Assembly (NCBI GenBank): GCA_029561455.1
Contig: JAKQIY010000051.1
Coordinates: 22,408 to 86,407, forward strand
Origin: a bacterium
GTDB taxonomy: Bacteria > Zhuqueibacterota > Zhuqueibacteria > Residuimicrobiales > Krinioviventaceae
Direction of reading: 5' to 3'
DNA: 64,000 bases
The notes under the pieces are model-generated. The model was not told the DNA's origin, ran no database searches, and saw only the letters and a list, made by a program, of their open reading frames with translations. Position numbers and translations under genes: made by a program. Positions 1 to 8,959 of this stretch are shown piece after piece. How positions within the stretch are numbered: position 1 is the stretch's first letter; each line of letters starts with the position of its first letter.

Positions 1-852
1 GGTTACGGGCCGGCAGATACACATAACGTCGCCTCGGTGACCAAAAGCTTTATCTCGGCGCTGATCGGCATTGCCATAGACAAGGGCTATATCAAAAGCG
101 TGGAGCAAAAGGCGCTGGAATTTTTTCCGGAATACGTGCCCGCCGCGAATGATATACTGAAACGCACTGTCACCATCAGGCATCTGCTCACCATGACCGC
201 GCCGATTGCCTCGCATACAACCGGGAAAAACTGGGAACCGTTGGACAGGCTACGCAGACAACGCGACTGGGTCAGGTACATCCTCGATCTATTGGGAACA
301 GGTCAACCCGGCAAATTCCAATACAGCACCGCCGGGGTGCACCTGCTGTCGGCAATTATCACCCGCGCTACCGGACTGTGCGCCCGCGAGTTTGCCAATC
401 AGCACCTGTTCCGGCCAACCGGCATGAGCGAAATTCCCGATCACGCCATGAAATCATTTTTGCTGGATGATGTGTTCGGCAAGAATGTGTCCGGCTGGAT
501 CAAAGACCCGCAGGGCATCACCACCGGCGGCTGGGGACTGACCATAACCGTCCGGGACATAGCGCGTTTTGGTCTTCTGTACCTGAATAATGGGGTTTGG
601 GACGATCAACAGGTCATTCCGGCGGTCTGGATAGAGGAATCGACCGCCATGAATGCCAACAAATACGGCTATCTGTGGTGGCTGTTCGAAGCGGACGGCT
701 CCCCGGCCTATACGGCAGCCGGTTCCGGCGGCAGCCATATTTACTGTCTTCCTAATAAAGACCTGGTCGTAGCCATCGCCTCCAAAATCATCCCCAAACC
801 CGCGGACCGCTGGCCGCTGCTGGAAAAGTGTGTTTTACCGGCAATTGTTTGA
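1..852 (+). CDS. Serine beta-lactamase/class C-like hydrolase, 5' end cut by window
   Basis: The frame is open from base 1, so the true start lies upstream; a GTG at 37 is internal because the catalytic motif begins before it. The SVTK tetrad (SxxK; Ser codon at 34-36) is the nucleophile/Lys pair of the beta-lactamase (Pfam PF00144) superfamily. A YST triad (Tyr codon at 322) matches the YxN position, and GSGGS near nt 724-738 sits where the KTG-like box is expected. About 283 residues are visible, consistent with the C-terminal three quarters of an esterase/6-aminohexanoate-dimer-hydrolase type protein rather than a true antibiotic beta-lactamase. Substrate cannot be told. It stops with TGA at 850-852, and an inverted repeat starts 3 bp later. 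Composition is GC-richer than the island that follows. Confidence 0.85.
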   Translation, partial: GYGPADTHNVASVTKSFISALIGIAIDKGYIKSVEQKALEFFPEYVPAANDILKRTVTIRHLLTMTAPIASHTTGKNWEPLDRLRRQRDWVRYILDLLGTGQPGKFQYSTAGVHLLSAIITRATGLCAREFANQHLFRPTGMSEIPDHAMKSFLLDDVFGKNVSGWIKDPQGITTGGWGLTITVRDIARFGLLYLNNGVWDDQQVIPAVWIEESTAMNANKYGYLWWLFEADGSPAYTAAGSGGSHIYCLPNKDLVVAIASKIIPKPADRWPLLEKCVLPAIV

Positions 853-854
853 AT

Positions 855-995
855 AAGCTGTCAGTTGTCAGCCCTCAGTCTTCAGTTATCAGTTGTCAGC
901 CCTCAGTTTTTTGATTTCATAATCTTTATACTCTGTTACCATTCGTAATTCGTAATTCGTAATTGCTTCATCTGATAGCTGACAACTGACAGCTT
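855..995. repeat. Short element with 18-bp perfect terminal inverted repeats
   Basis: Bases 855-872 and 978-995 are perfect reverse complements (core AGCTGTCAGTTGTCAG). Between them are tandem-like TCAGTT(G/A)TCAG words (two copies of CAGTTGTCAGCCCTCAG) and three copies of the 9-mer ATTCGTAAT (about 943-966). It begins 3 bp after the upstream stop codon and is followed by a T/A-rich run, so it could end transcription. It could also be a small non-autonomous mobile element. No open frame of note. Confidence 0.6.
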
Positions 996-1083
996 TTTAA
1001 AAATATTTCTTGCATTTTTCCGTAAATTTTCTTTACTTATATCGCCATTTGATATGGATTGCTATGACATGGGCTCGGTGGGA
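940..1083 (+). repeat. Left copy of the direct repeat bracketing the AT-rich island
   Basis: The stretch starting ATTCGTAATTCG and running through CTGATAGCTGACAACTGA, TTCTTGCAT, a TTGATATGG-type word and CTATGACAT recurs in the same order and orientation at about 8960-9111, with scattered substitutions and an indel. The two copies enclose the island genes. The left copy lacks the GGTTCCCAATCTCC hairpin unit that follows the right copy. Confidence 0.65.
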
Positions 1084-1122
1084 TTTCTTGTATATTATAT
1101 GATGTAATGAGTTGAGTGGGTT

Positions 1123-1151
1123 TTGAAAATTTTATAAAGAGACTTTATACA
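1123..1151 (+). promoter_or_regulatory. Possible sigma-70-type promoter upstream of island genes
   Basis: TTGAAA (1123-1128), 17-bp spacer, TATACA (1146-1151). The -35 has one mismatch and the -10 two. The region is very AT-rich, so chance matches are likely. It would give a ~190-nt leader before the gene at 1351. The rest of 1084-1350 shows nothing recognisable. Confidence 0.25.
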
Positions 1152-1350
1152 ATCAAAACTAAAATTATTAGAGTTTGTTGGAACAGCATTTTTAGTTAAA
1201 GCACTGCAGTTTTTTCTTGTATTATAAAACACCTATATCTTCTAAAAATTAAGTTTTCTATATAAAGTAAAAAGGATTAGTTGCTAGTATAAGTTAATAA
1301 TATGTTTGCTTTTGTAAAGTTATAAATAAAAATCTTAAAGGAAAAATAAA

Positions 1351-1869
1351 ATGATAGTTCATCCAACAGTAGTGGCTGCCATAGTTGGTTTTTTTTCAGC
1401 TATAATAACGAGTATTTTTGCAGCAGCGATTGGCTATCAAAAGCTGAAGGCTCAGATAAATGGACGATATAAGCTTGATTTGATTAAAAAACAAATACAC
1501 TCAGTTGAAAAATTATGGATGACATTAGAACCAGCATCAATGTATGAAGGAAACAATTGTATAATAATTAAAAAAAATGACAAGTATTATGTTCAAATTA
1601 ATGAAACAAAGAAAATGATTGATAAATTAATAAAAGTATTTTTTTCAGACAAATCAGGGCTATATTTTTCTCAACACCTTAGGTCAACATTATTCGACAT
1701 AATAGAATATATGAGAGATATTTTCATGATAGAAACTAATGAAAATGAAACTGAAATATCAAATAATGTATATAAGAATTTTCGTCATAAATTTCATAGG
1801 CTGATTAATGCAATGCGTGCTGAAATTGGAGTAGAAAACTTAAAAATAGGTAAAACTGAACCAATCTAA
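1351..1869 (+). CDS. Small membrane-anchored protein of unknown function
   Basis: 172 aa, not recognised as a named family. Residues ~5-30 form one hydrophobic segment (AAIVGFFSAIITSIFAAAIG), followed by a basic helical stretch, so the protein is probably anchored in the inner membrane with a soluble, charged, mostly helical domain in the cytoplasm. The end of the protein (INAMRAEIGVENL) looks like a conserved helix. An AAAGGAA Shine-Dalgarno sits 7-8 bp before the ATG. It opens the AT-rich island and is 53 bp upstream of the 946-aa gene in the same direction, so the two are probably co-transcribed. Codon use is strongly A/T-ending, unlike the housekeeping genes of the window. Confidence 0.65.
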   Translation: MIVHPTVVAAIVGFFSAIITSIFAAAIGYQKLKAQINGRYKLDLIKKQIHSVEKLWMTLEPASMYEGNNCIIIKKNDKYYVQINETKKMIDKLIKVFFSDKSGLYFSQHLRSTLFDIIEYMRDIFMIETNENETEISNNVYKNFRHKFHRLINAMRAEIGVENLKIGKTEPI

Positions 1870-1922
1870 GTTTCACATAAAACCAGTTTAATCCTTTCAA
1901 TAAAAATAGGAGTTAAATTATA

Positions 1923-4763
1923 ATGGTAAAAATGATTGTTAAGTTTTGGTTGCGAAAATTAACTAATAAATTCATTAAAGAGATTGATAAAGATAAAAAA
2001 AATCGTTTTCTTGAGAAAATTTATCGCATTTCAAATCAAAAGCATATACCTCTATTTTCAGATAATAAAGAAGCTATAATATCTCTTTTAAAATTAGATT
2101 TATGGAAATTATCAGATGAAATTAAAGTAGAATGTTTCTTCATCATAGAACGAAATTTGTTTGATTATCCATTACATTTCGAAAATAAGGATTGGCAAGC
2201 GTGGTTAAAGAATTGTCGATTAGCTGAGCATAGGATTAATGTGCACGAAAAAATGGTTAGCTATGCATTAAACCAAGCATATGAAAATGGAAAATTTTCA
2301 GAAGCGAATCATCAGGATTTGGATTATTTATTACAATCATATCTAAGAATATATAGGGAGTTAGTCGAGCAAATAGATATAAATGATACTAATTTTTCAT
2401 TAGATGTCCTCCTTAATTATATATCTCTTGTACATTTTGGAAACGAAAAATCGGATTTTGAAATAATAAAAAAATGGTCACAAAATAAGTTGAATCACCC
2501 AAGAGCATTAAGTTCATTAAAATTAAAAGAAATTATTAATGCTCCAATAAAGGGAGTTGCATCTCCAAATGAAATTTGTATGACAATATATCATAGTCCT
2601 CAATCGACATATCCTGTTAATATTTCTTTTGCAGGAATGACGGGTGATCCAGTTCTTAATACAAATATATTTACTTGTTTTTATGCCGCTGCCTTAGCAT
2701 CTGATACAGAACCAACATTTATTATTTCAAGTGGAGCATCTTTATCTATTTCTCCTAAAAGGCAAATTGAAAATATTAAAAAGGGCCCAAAATTACTTGA
2801 CGCTGTAATAGGACAAAACGGATTAATAGAACCTAAACCAGGAATTCCTTCAGTAGGATTAGCTCCCGAAGATGCAATGCTTTTAGTTTCTGAAAATTTT
2901 GAAAGACTACAAGAAGAGACAGGATTAGTACAAGTATCAAAGTGGAGAATTGAAGATACTACAGAATTTGAAAAAAAAATATTGACAAAGTTAAATGATA
3001 AAGGGAATAAAGATATTCACATTATAAGAAGTGATCCAGAGCATTATGATCAATCAGGTATTATACATTATATGCAATTATTCTATCGCAATGTTTGTGG
3101 TGATATCCAGCCGATAGAAATAGATATATCATTAAAACAAATTGGTTACATAAATTTATACAAAATGCTTAATAAATTAAGACATCACCATATGCAACAA
3201 TTAATAGAAGCAGGAGAAAGACGTAGAGCTTTTGCGCAGGGAGTATATTTAAAAGAAAAGGAAATAGTGGAGAATTGGCAAAAAAAAACACCTGAAGAAA
3301 AAGCTAAAATATGTAAAAAATATCCAAAGGTTACTATAAATCAATTTTATGATTTTATACTTGGAATTCTAAAGGTAAATAACCCTCCAGAAGTAATTGA
3401 TAGAATGATTTTTGAAGAACAATATAGACCCCAAAATAGAAACAGTGCAAAAAACTATATGGATAGATTTAAGGAATTATGCAATAAATTGAACCAAATA
3501 AATGAAAGTGAGGGAAAAGCTGATATAATCTCATTAAAATTGCTTTTAGATTCGATGATAAGACAAGCACAAATATGGATAAATGATGAAGAATTTCAGA
3601 AACTCTATAAAGACTGGGTAACTCAAACATCAACTCCTACATGGCTTATTATTACAAAGTGGGCAACTGACAATAATTTTCCAATCCATATATTAGCAGG
3701 AGATAATATTGTTTTTAATTCAAGAATTGACAAACAAAATGAAAAAATTATTATTGAACCATTTGTTGCAATAGATTTAAATAATTTTTTTATTAAAATA
3801 GATTCAGACAAAGGCATTTTTGAATGCAATTTAGGTGAAAATACAAAATCATTGAATGATATTTTTATTCCAAATGAGAACTTAGAAATAAAAAATATAG
3901 ATGGTCTTCAAAATGTTTTTTTTAATTGGTTGGAATCAAATTTCTCTTTTTCTAATATAATAGATAAAGAAACAATTGCTGCACAAGATTTTTTAAAAAA
4001 TGATATAAAAATATATTCTCTAGTTATGGTTGAAGTAGGAAAGCAGATGATCTTTAAAGGTAAAATTGATGAAGCTATAAATGTATTTAATGAAATCAGA
4101 AAGTATGACCTTGCACCGATTTATTTCTGGGGTGCAGTTGCATATCAGTATAAATATTTAAATAAATATTTTAAAAGTACAATAATTAGGGAAAATGATG
4201 ACGTATCAACAACGATAGATAAGATGATTAATTATACTTTTGATACTTTAATAGAACATATACGGTTTACATATAATCCAAATATTAAAGAAAATGAGAT
4301 ATCAGAAACAGAAATCATCGAAATAGCTAAAAATGTAGGGTTTAATAGTAATTTGATTAATTCAAGTAGTTTTTTAAATTTGGTTAAAACATTTAATAAA
4401 AAACAAGTTCACGTTGATGATGAAGCAAAAAAATTTATTGAACAACTTGCTGCTAAAGATAGATTTTTTATAGCTGGTTTAATGGAACCCAAGCCAAACA
4501 TTTCGGAATTAGAGAATAAAAGTTTAACAATGACCGATGAAGAAGAAAAAAAATTACATGCTGCAATTTATGGATTATCATCTTTAGAATTTATGGATTT
4601 AGCTACTAATATGAATGAGATAGCTAATAATTTATCCTTTGAGTTTAACATTTACAAAAACTTAAAGGATGTTATAAAAGAAATATTAAATAATTTGGAT
4701 GAAATAATTATAAAACAACCTGATTGTGCAGATCAAATAAAAGAATTAGAAAAGATAATATAG
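1923..4763 (+). CDS. Large unknown island protein, 946 aa
   Basis: I do not recognise a family. The start is ATG 1923 with an AGGAG ribosome site 10 bp upstream. The N-terminal ~230 residues are helical and charged. Residues ~235-280 form a Gly/Ser/Ala-rich, more hydrophobic core (FAGMTGDPVLNTNIF, IISSGASLSISP) that looks like the heart of a compact enzyme-like or binding fold. Residues ~400-560 are helical and rich in Lys/Glu. Residues ~695-745 read like a tetratricopeptide pair (KGKIDEAINVFNEI). No signal peptide, Walker motif, HExxH or nuclease motif is visible. Its end overlaps the longer possible frame of the next gene and is 20 bp before that gene's likely start, so translation is probably coupled. 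Confidence 0.7.
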   Translation: MVKMIVKFWLRKLTNKFIKEIDKDKKNRFLEKIYRISNQKHIPLFSDNKEAIISLLKLDLWKLSDEIKVECFFIIERNLFDYPLHFENKDWQAWLKNCRLAEHRINVHEKMVSYALNQAYENGKFSEANHQDLDYLLQSYLRIYRELVEQIDINDTNFSLDVLLNYISLVHFGNEKSDFEIIKKWSQNKLNHPRALSSLKLKEIINAPIKGVASPNEICMTIYHSPQSTYPVNISFAGMTGDPVLNTNIFTCFYAAALASDTEPTFIISSGASLSISPKRQIENIKKGPKLLDAVIGQNGLIEPKPGIPSVGLAPEDAMLLVSENFERLQEETGLVQVSKWRIEDTTEFEKKILTKLNDKGNKDIHIIRSDPEHYDQSGIIHYMQLFYRNVCGDIQPIEIDISLKQIGYINLYKMLNKLRHHHMQQLIEAGERRRAFAQGVYLKEKEIVENWQKKTPEEKAKICKKYPKVTINQFYDFILGILKVNNPPEVIDRMIFEEQYRPQNRNSAKNYMDRFKELCNKLNQINESEGKADIISLKLLLDSMIRQAQIWINDEEFQKLYKDWVTQTSTPTWLIITKWATDNNFPIHILAGDNIVFNSRIDKQNEKIIIEPFVAIDLNNFFIKIDSDKGIFECNLGENTKSLNDIFIPNENLEIKNIDGLQNVFFNWLESNFSFSNIIDKETIAAQDFLKNDIKIYSLVMVEVGKQMIFKGKIDEAINVFNEIRKYDLAPIYFWGAVAYQYKYLNKYFKSTIIRENDDVSTTIDKMINYTFDTLIEHIRFTYNPNIKENEISETEIIEIAKNVGFNSNLINSSSFLNLVKTFNKKQVHVDDEAKKFIEQLAAKDRFFIAGLMEPKPNISELENKSLTMTDEEEKKLHAAIYGLSSLEFMDLATNMNEIANNLSFEFNIYKNLKDVIKEILNNLDEIIIKQPDCADQIKELEKII

Positions 4764-4783
4764 TAGAAAGGTTTGAAAAAATC

Positions 4784-5983
4784 ATGGCAAATTCAACTAA
4801 TACAAATGATTTTGTTTTAAATTATTTAAATTCCTCGATATTGAAAAATCAATCAGATGTTATTGGATTTAAGGAAAAGGTGTTTTCCAAGTTAAATACA
4901 GATCCTTCATCTGCAATTTTAAATTTTGGTAAAATATTAGAATTTTCATTGTCTGAATTAGAATTAAAATTTCATAATAATAAAACACACAAGAATAATA
5001 AAAAAATTTATAGTTTATGGGAATATATTAATTCTTTAGAATTTAATAATGTTAATAAAATTATCATTGAACAATTAAATGAGTTAAGAGTTGTTAGAAA
5101 TAACGAAGTCCATTATAGTCCTGGAAAATCTAATGAAAATTCAATTAAAATATTAGCTCAAGACTGTGCACTAAAAATATTACATTTTCTAGTTTGGAAG
5201 TATGAGTGCTGGATGAATAATCAACCGAACAAAGAACCATCTTCAATTAAAGCATTTGGTAATTTATTTATTGATAATCCTGCTATTTCTGTGTCTCCTA
5301 ATAAATTTATTAATGTTTTAATATCAAATAGTTCGAAAAATTTGGTTGATCAAAATGTAGATTCTTGGGGTATTTCATATGCAAAAAGTAGAATTTATGC
5401 ACTTTCAGAAATAGTTGGAGCGGAATCATTAGCAAATGCTGATTTAGCTTCGTCTATATATCCTATAAATGCATTTTCGTTAATGGTTCCAATTTATTGT
5501 ACGTTAAAATGGAAACGAGCATATAATATTGCCTTTAATAAAATTTTTAACAATCTTCCATCAACCAAAAGAAAGGTTGGTGATTTTCATTGTATAGATT
5601 TAACCAAACCAAGTCAAAATTATAACGGGTTATTGAGTGCAGAAAGGTTGAATGATGATAGCATTTTAGTAAAAATTGACAATCAAGGGGTTCTTAAAAT
5701 TTATAATCTAAATAAAGAATCAATTGAAAGGATATTGCAAACAATTAATAATTATGGAAGATTAGGAATATCTACTGGTTTAAGTGTTTACCAAAGATTA
5801 ATAGATATTCCATTACATAACCAAAATGTTGATCAGGTTGAAATAGCTAAATATTTCAATCAAAATCGTTATGTTTTAATACCTCTAATGGCACGAATAG
5901 ATTTCCCAGGGAAAAATGTATTACTGCCAGTTGATAAAAAACTTCCCCCAATTGGGTTTTCACTTTTAGATAGTACATCATAA
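4784..5983 (+). CDS. DUF4145/HEPN-like protein, putative RNase component of island
   Basis: About 399 aa from ATG 4784; the frame runs back to 4724 inside the upstream gene, but GAAAGG at 4767-4772 places the start at 4784. Residues ~25-150 resemble the DUF4145-type helical domain: a helix with LNFGKILEFSLSELE, then LNELRVVRNNEVHY. RNNEVH fits the HEPN signature R-[N/D/H]-x3-H, which in many HEPN proteins marks the metal-independent RNase site. The C-terminal ~230 residues are unknown. HEPN domains are common in toxins, abortive infection proteins and restriction subunits. The assignment to HEPN is from motif and context; RNase activity is inference. Confidence 0.65.
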   Translation: MANSTNTNDFVLNYLNSSILKNQSDVIGFKEKVFSKLNTDPSSAILNFGKILEFSLSELELKFHNNKTHKNNKKIYSLWEYINSLEFNNVNKIIIEQLNELRVVRNNEVHYSPGKSNENSIKILAQDCALKILHFLVWKYECWMNNQPNKEPSSIKAFGNLFIDNPAISVSPNKFINVLISNSSKNLVDQNVDSWGISYAKSRIYALSEIVGAESLANADLASSIYPINAFSLMVPIYCTLKWKRAYNIAFNKIFNNLPSTKRKVGDFHCIDLTKPSQNYNGLLSAERLNDDSILVKIDNQGVLKIYNLNKESIERILQTINNYGRLGISTGLSVYQRLIDIPLHNQNVDQVEIAKYFNQNRYVLIPLMARIDFPGKNVLLPVDKKLPPIGFSLLDSTS

Positions 5984-6001
5984 CAAAACCAATCAATAGT
6001 T

Positions 6002-6293
6002 ATGTCATTAACTGAAATTAAGAAAAAAATTCAGTCGAACAAATATATGAAGATATATTAATTGTTGAAAATTTTTCATTAAAAAAATAAACTAAATATT
6101 AATTTATCAAATATTGATGATTTTATCTTAAATCTACCAGAATAAATGATGTAATGATTTGGTTTATAGTCCTGAACAAAAGGATGTTGAACAACAAATG
6201 ATTGATTACTGTGATAAAGTCTTTGAAGAATTAGTTAATGCTTTTAAGGTAAATGTGATTGTGATAAATACGGAACCTAACACCAGTTTGTAA
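6002..6293 (+). pseudogene. Decayed gene remnant with several frameshifts and stops
   Basis: An ATG at 6002 opens MSLTEIKKKIQ and stops at 6059-6061. The next frame reads IYEDILIVENFSLKK across that stop, another reads LNINLSNIDDFILNLPE before a stop near 6145, and a last one reads EQKDVEQQMIDYCDKVFEEL and ends at 6291-6293. Piecing the frames together gives one continuous, protein-like, charged sequence of about 95 residues, which random intergenic DNA of this composition would rarely give. The parent family is unknown. It lies in the same direction as the island genes. Confidence 0.5.
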
Positions 6294-6351
6294 TGCAAGA
6301 GTATTTCACTAACGTGGCTTATTTAATATTGCTTTTCGTTTTTACTAAAAG

Positions 6352-6378
6352 ACGCACATTATATTTTCCTACGTGCGT
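6352..6378. promoter_or_regulatory. Inverted repeat upstream of the 476-aa island gene
   Basis: ACGCAC (6352-6357) and GTGCGT (6373-6378) are perfect 6-bp arms around a 15-bp AT-rich centre, and the palindrome TACTAGTA follows at once. The site is 45 bp before the ATG at 6423, so it could be an operator or a leader hairpin. Its G/C-containing arms stand out from the AT-rich surroundings. Confidence 0.35.
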
Positions 6379-6422
6379 ACTAGTAGGAGTTCGCATCATT
6401 CAAAGAAAGAAGGGATATTCAT

Positions 6423-7853
6423 ATGAATAATGATGAAAATACGAAACTCATATTACGTGAGGACTACACAACTCAGCTTAAAAATTTTGAAACTAGCTTT
6501 CTGACATTGGTCAGTAGCTACGGCCTTCCCACACAAAATATTTTTGTCGATGTTCCTGAACGGGCTATGGTTTTTAGGAATGTGGACGCTGTGTTGTATC
6601 AACTCAATATGGATCAGAGAAGTTCCTCAATATATTTATCAAAATTTCTAGCCGCAGCAGCAGGTGGGTTATTTGATGCGGCACTCAACTACCTTTGGGA
6701 TGAAACCATACAAGAAATAAGGAAGCGGGTGATTCAATATGATGTAGGTTACTTCTTTGACAATGCTACTCATGAAGAAAAGAGAAAAAAGCTCAGTGGA
6801 CCAGAAGATATTGTCAAGCTTGATGATTCTGAGCTTATTCAGGGAGCAAGAAATATTGGGCTAATATCAGAGCTTGGCTATAAACATTTAGATTACATTA
6901 GGTATATGCGTAATTGGGCTAGTGCAGCTCATCCAAACCAGAATCAACTTTCTGGTTTACAACTTATATCTTGGTTGGAGACATGTATAAAGGAAGTAAT
7001 CTCGCTCCCTCTTTCAAATATAGTAATAGAAATAAAGCAACTAATTGGAAATATCAAACAAAATAAATTAACGCCACATGATGCAAAACAGATTGCCCCG
7101 TTCTTTATCAACTTGACCCAACAACAAACTAGCAATCTTGCATCTGGTTTTTCTGGAATATACACTGATATAGGTACAACACCTCAAACAAGACAAAATA
7201 TTCATTATTTGCTACCGTATTTGTGGGAGCGTGTCGATGAAGGAACCCGACAATTATTTGGAGTCAAATACGGAAAGTTCATTGCTAATAATGAGCAAGA
7301 AAAGGCAGAGCTTGCTAGGCAGTTCCTGGAAATTGTCAATGGTGTCGCTTACATTCCCGATGATCTAAAAGCCGCAGAAATAGAAACCTCAATTCAAAAT
7401 CTATTATCGGCCCATCGCAATTTTTCAAATTTCTATAGCGAACCGGCCTTTGTGCGGCAATTGGCAAGCCTTATTGGCCAAGCTGGTAATCTTCCTGTGC
7501 AAGTAAGGCATATATACGTTATTGGTTTAGTTGAAGTATTCCTTACAAATGGAAATGGTGTGGCGTGGAATGCTGAACCATATTACGTTGAGCTAATAAA
7601 TAAATTTTCACAGGAGGAGGCAATAATAGCGATGCTTTCTTTCTCTGTAGAAAATATTGCAAGTCGTTTACAATTCTCACTGTGTCAGCAGAAATACAAA
7701 GAGTTAATTGGCTTAATCAAGGGAAAGATATCTTCACCTGCTGCATTGGAAGTGCTTGCTGCCATTGAAACATATGGTGGCCCACTGGATAAAATGGGCT
7801 TTGATTCTAGAATAAAGCAGAAAGTTATATCAATGCAGGCGATCTTAGGTTAA
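6423..7853 (+). CDS. Conserved hypothetical protein with HEPN-like RN-x5-H motif
   Basis: 476 aa, soluble, no signal peptide, with an AAGGGA ribosome site before ATG 6423. Residues ~75-200 read as a helical domain: KFLAAAAGGLFDAALNYLWD, a charged stretch, then IRYMRNWASAAHPNQ followed by an aromatic helix. RN-W-A-S-A-A-H fits the R-x(4-6)-H signature of HEPN domains with the usual polar residue after Arg. The protein looks like a widely distributed hypothetical found in genomic islands, but I cannot name it. The C-terminal ~270 residues are helical with no known motif. It is less AT-rich than the 1.3-6 kb genes, so it may have joined the island separately. Confidence 0.6.
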   Translation: MNNDENTKLILREDYTTQLKNFETSFLTLVSSYGLPTQNIFVDVPERAMVFRNVDAVLYQLNMDQRSSSIYLSKFLAAAAGGLFDAALNYLWDETIQEIRKRVIQYDVGYFFDNATHEEKRKKLSGPEDIVKLDDSELIQGARNIGLISELGYKHLDYIRYMRNWASAAHPNQNQLSGLQLISWLETCIKEVISLPLSNIVIEIKQLIGNIKQNKLTPHDAKQIAPFFINLTQQQTSNLASGFSGIYTDIGTTPQTRQNIHYLLPYLWERVDEGTRQLFGVKYGKFIANNEQEKAELARQFLEIVNGVAYIPDDLKAAEIETSIQNLLSAHRNFSNFYSEPAFVRQLASLIGQAGNLPVQVRHIYVIGLVEVFLTNGNGVAWNAEPYYVELINKFSQEEAIIAMLSFSVENIASRLQFSLCQQKYKELIGLIKGKISSPAALEVLAAIETYGGPLDKMGFDSRIKQKVISMQAILG

Positions 7854-8073
7854 AAAATGCCAAAAAATCGCATGCACTTGGAAAGCTAAAAGTACCGCTC
7901 GTCCCGCACTCCGCTTTAAGCTACCGGTAATTTGGCGCTTAAGCCCAACTCAAATCCCTTATACCCATCAGCCAATCTTTAATAACCACCTTCATAATTA
8001 TTGGTAAAATTTCATATCTTAGTAGAAAACATAAATAAATCTTTATACTATATCAAAAAAATGGAGTCCACTA

Positions 8074-8130
8074 ATGCGTAGAAAAGAATTTTCTGCTCGA
8101 CCCGGAAATGTTACCCATTCCATACAATAA
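8074..8130 (+). CDS. Possible 18-aa ORF, perhaps the stump of a transposase gene
   Basis: ATG at 8074 has a GGAG ribosome site 7 bp upstream and encodes MRRKEFSARPGNVTHSIQ, then TAA. A basic MRRK start followed by a PG-x2-x-H pattern is reminiscent of the N-terminus of REP-associated tyrosine transposases. The frame breaks off exactly where the hairpin chain begins. The resemblance is short and may be chance. Confidence 0.25.
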   Translation: MRRKEFSARPGNVTHSIQ

Positions 8131-8176
8131 TGCATGACATGTTGTCCTGTCTGGCCGCAGGCCCGTTTTGATCGCG

Positions 8177-8850
8177 CCGGGATTCACATCCCGGTGCGGA
8201 GAATGGACCAGGGTTTCTAACCCTGTTATATTACAAAGCAATGTTATCGGGTTGGAAACCCGCTTCCATTTCCCGTCCGGGGTAATGATACCCCGGACGA
8301 TCTTTACATGAGCCCGGAGTGTATCGTCTTTATGCAATGCTTCCGCCCGGCATAGATATACTGGGCGATCTGAATTTTGCCGGGCCGCCGCCACGACTCA
8401 CTATTCCGCCACTAGCGTGGCTTGTTATAAGCGCGTTGGGCTGCTATAAACATTGCACCCCTAACGGGGTTCGCAGCTTGCGCCGGACATTCGTCCGGTG
8501 CGGGTGGTAGGGCAGGATATTTATCCTGCAAAATACTAAGCCGCGATAAAAATCCCAATTCACAATCCGCCCGGTATAGAAATACCGGGCGATTTGAATA
8601 TTTTGAAAATTTCATTGCCACGACATTTATGTCGTGGTTTGTTACCCCCACCATTATTGACTTTAGTCAAATATTAGTGTTAGGCTAAAGCCTGGTTTTG
8701 TTGTTATGGTATTCCAAGATCTGAAGATCGTGGCAATGGATAAGGGTAAGGGCAATGTTAAGCATATCTCTGGACCGCGGCAATCCATAAAGGGATTGCA
8801 CACCGGCATTTCACGCCAACCAATCGGAATGCATCGCCTTTATGCAATGC
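8177..8850. repeat. Chain of short hairpins (REP-like), at least 12 units
   Basis: Successive perfect or near-perfect dyads are visible: 8177-8194 (CCGGGATTCACATCCCGG), 8210-8224, 8274-8299 (11-bp stem, CGTCCGGGGTA/TACCCCGGACG), 8483-8498, 8512-8529, 8569-8590 (9-bp stem), 8618-8637, 8658-8669 (TGACTTTAGTCA), 8682-8693 (AGGCTAAAGCCT), 8718-8729, 8780-8799 and 8831-8850. Stems differ but centres keep T/A words such as TTTA, TAAA or CTTTATG. Open frames across it on either strand look spurious. Stretch 7854-8073 before it holds no recognisable feature. Confidence 0.65.
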
Positions 8851-8959
8851 GTCTGCCCGGTATGGATAGTCCGGACGATTTGCAATATGGCATACCCAGG
8901 CGCCAACCTGTACAATAAACCTTCTCACCTTTCATAAAATCCATCCTATTCATAATTAG

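Noticed and set aside
8071..8394. 107-residue minus-strand open frame across the hairpin chain
   Set aside because: It is made of repeat sequence with no protein-like pattern or ribosome site.
7920..8700. GCCCAAC and GTTGGGC/GTTAGGC words suggesting integron attC sites
   Set aside because: The spacing between the words is far too long, and no imperfect attC-type stem joins them; no integrase gene is seen.
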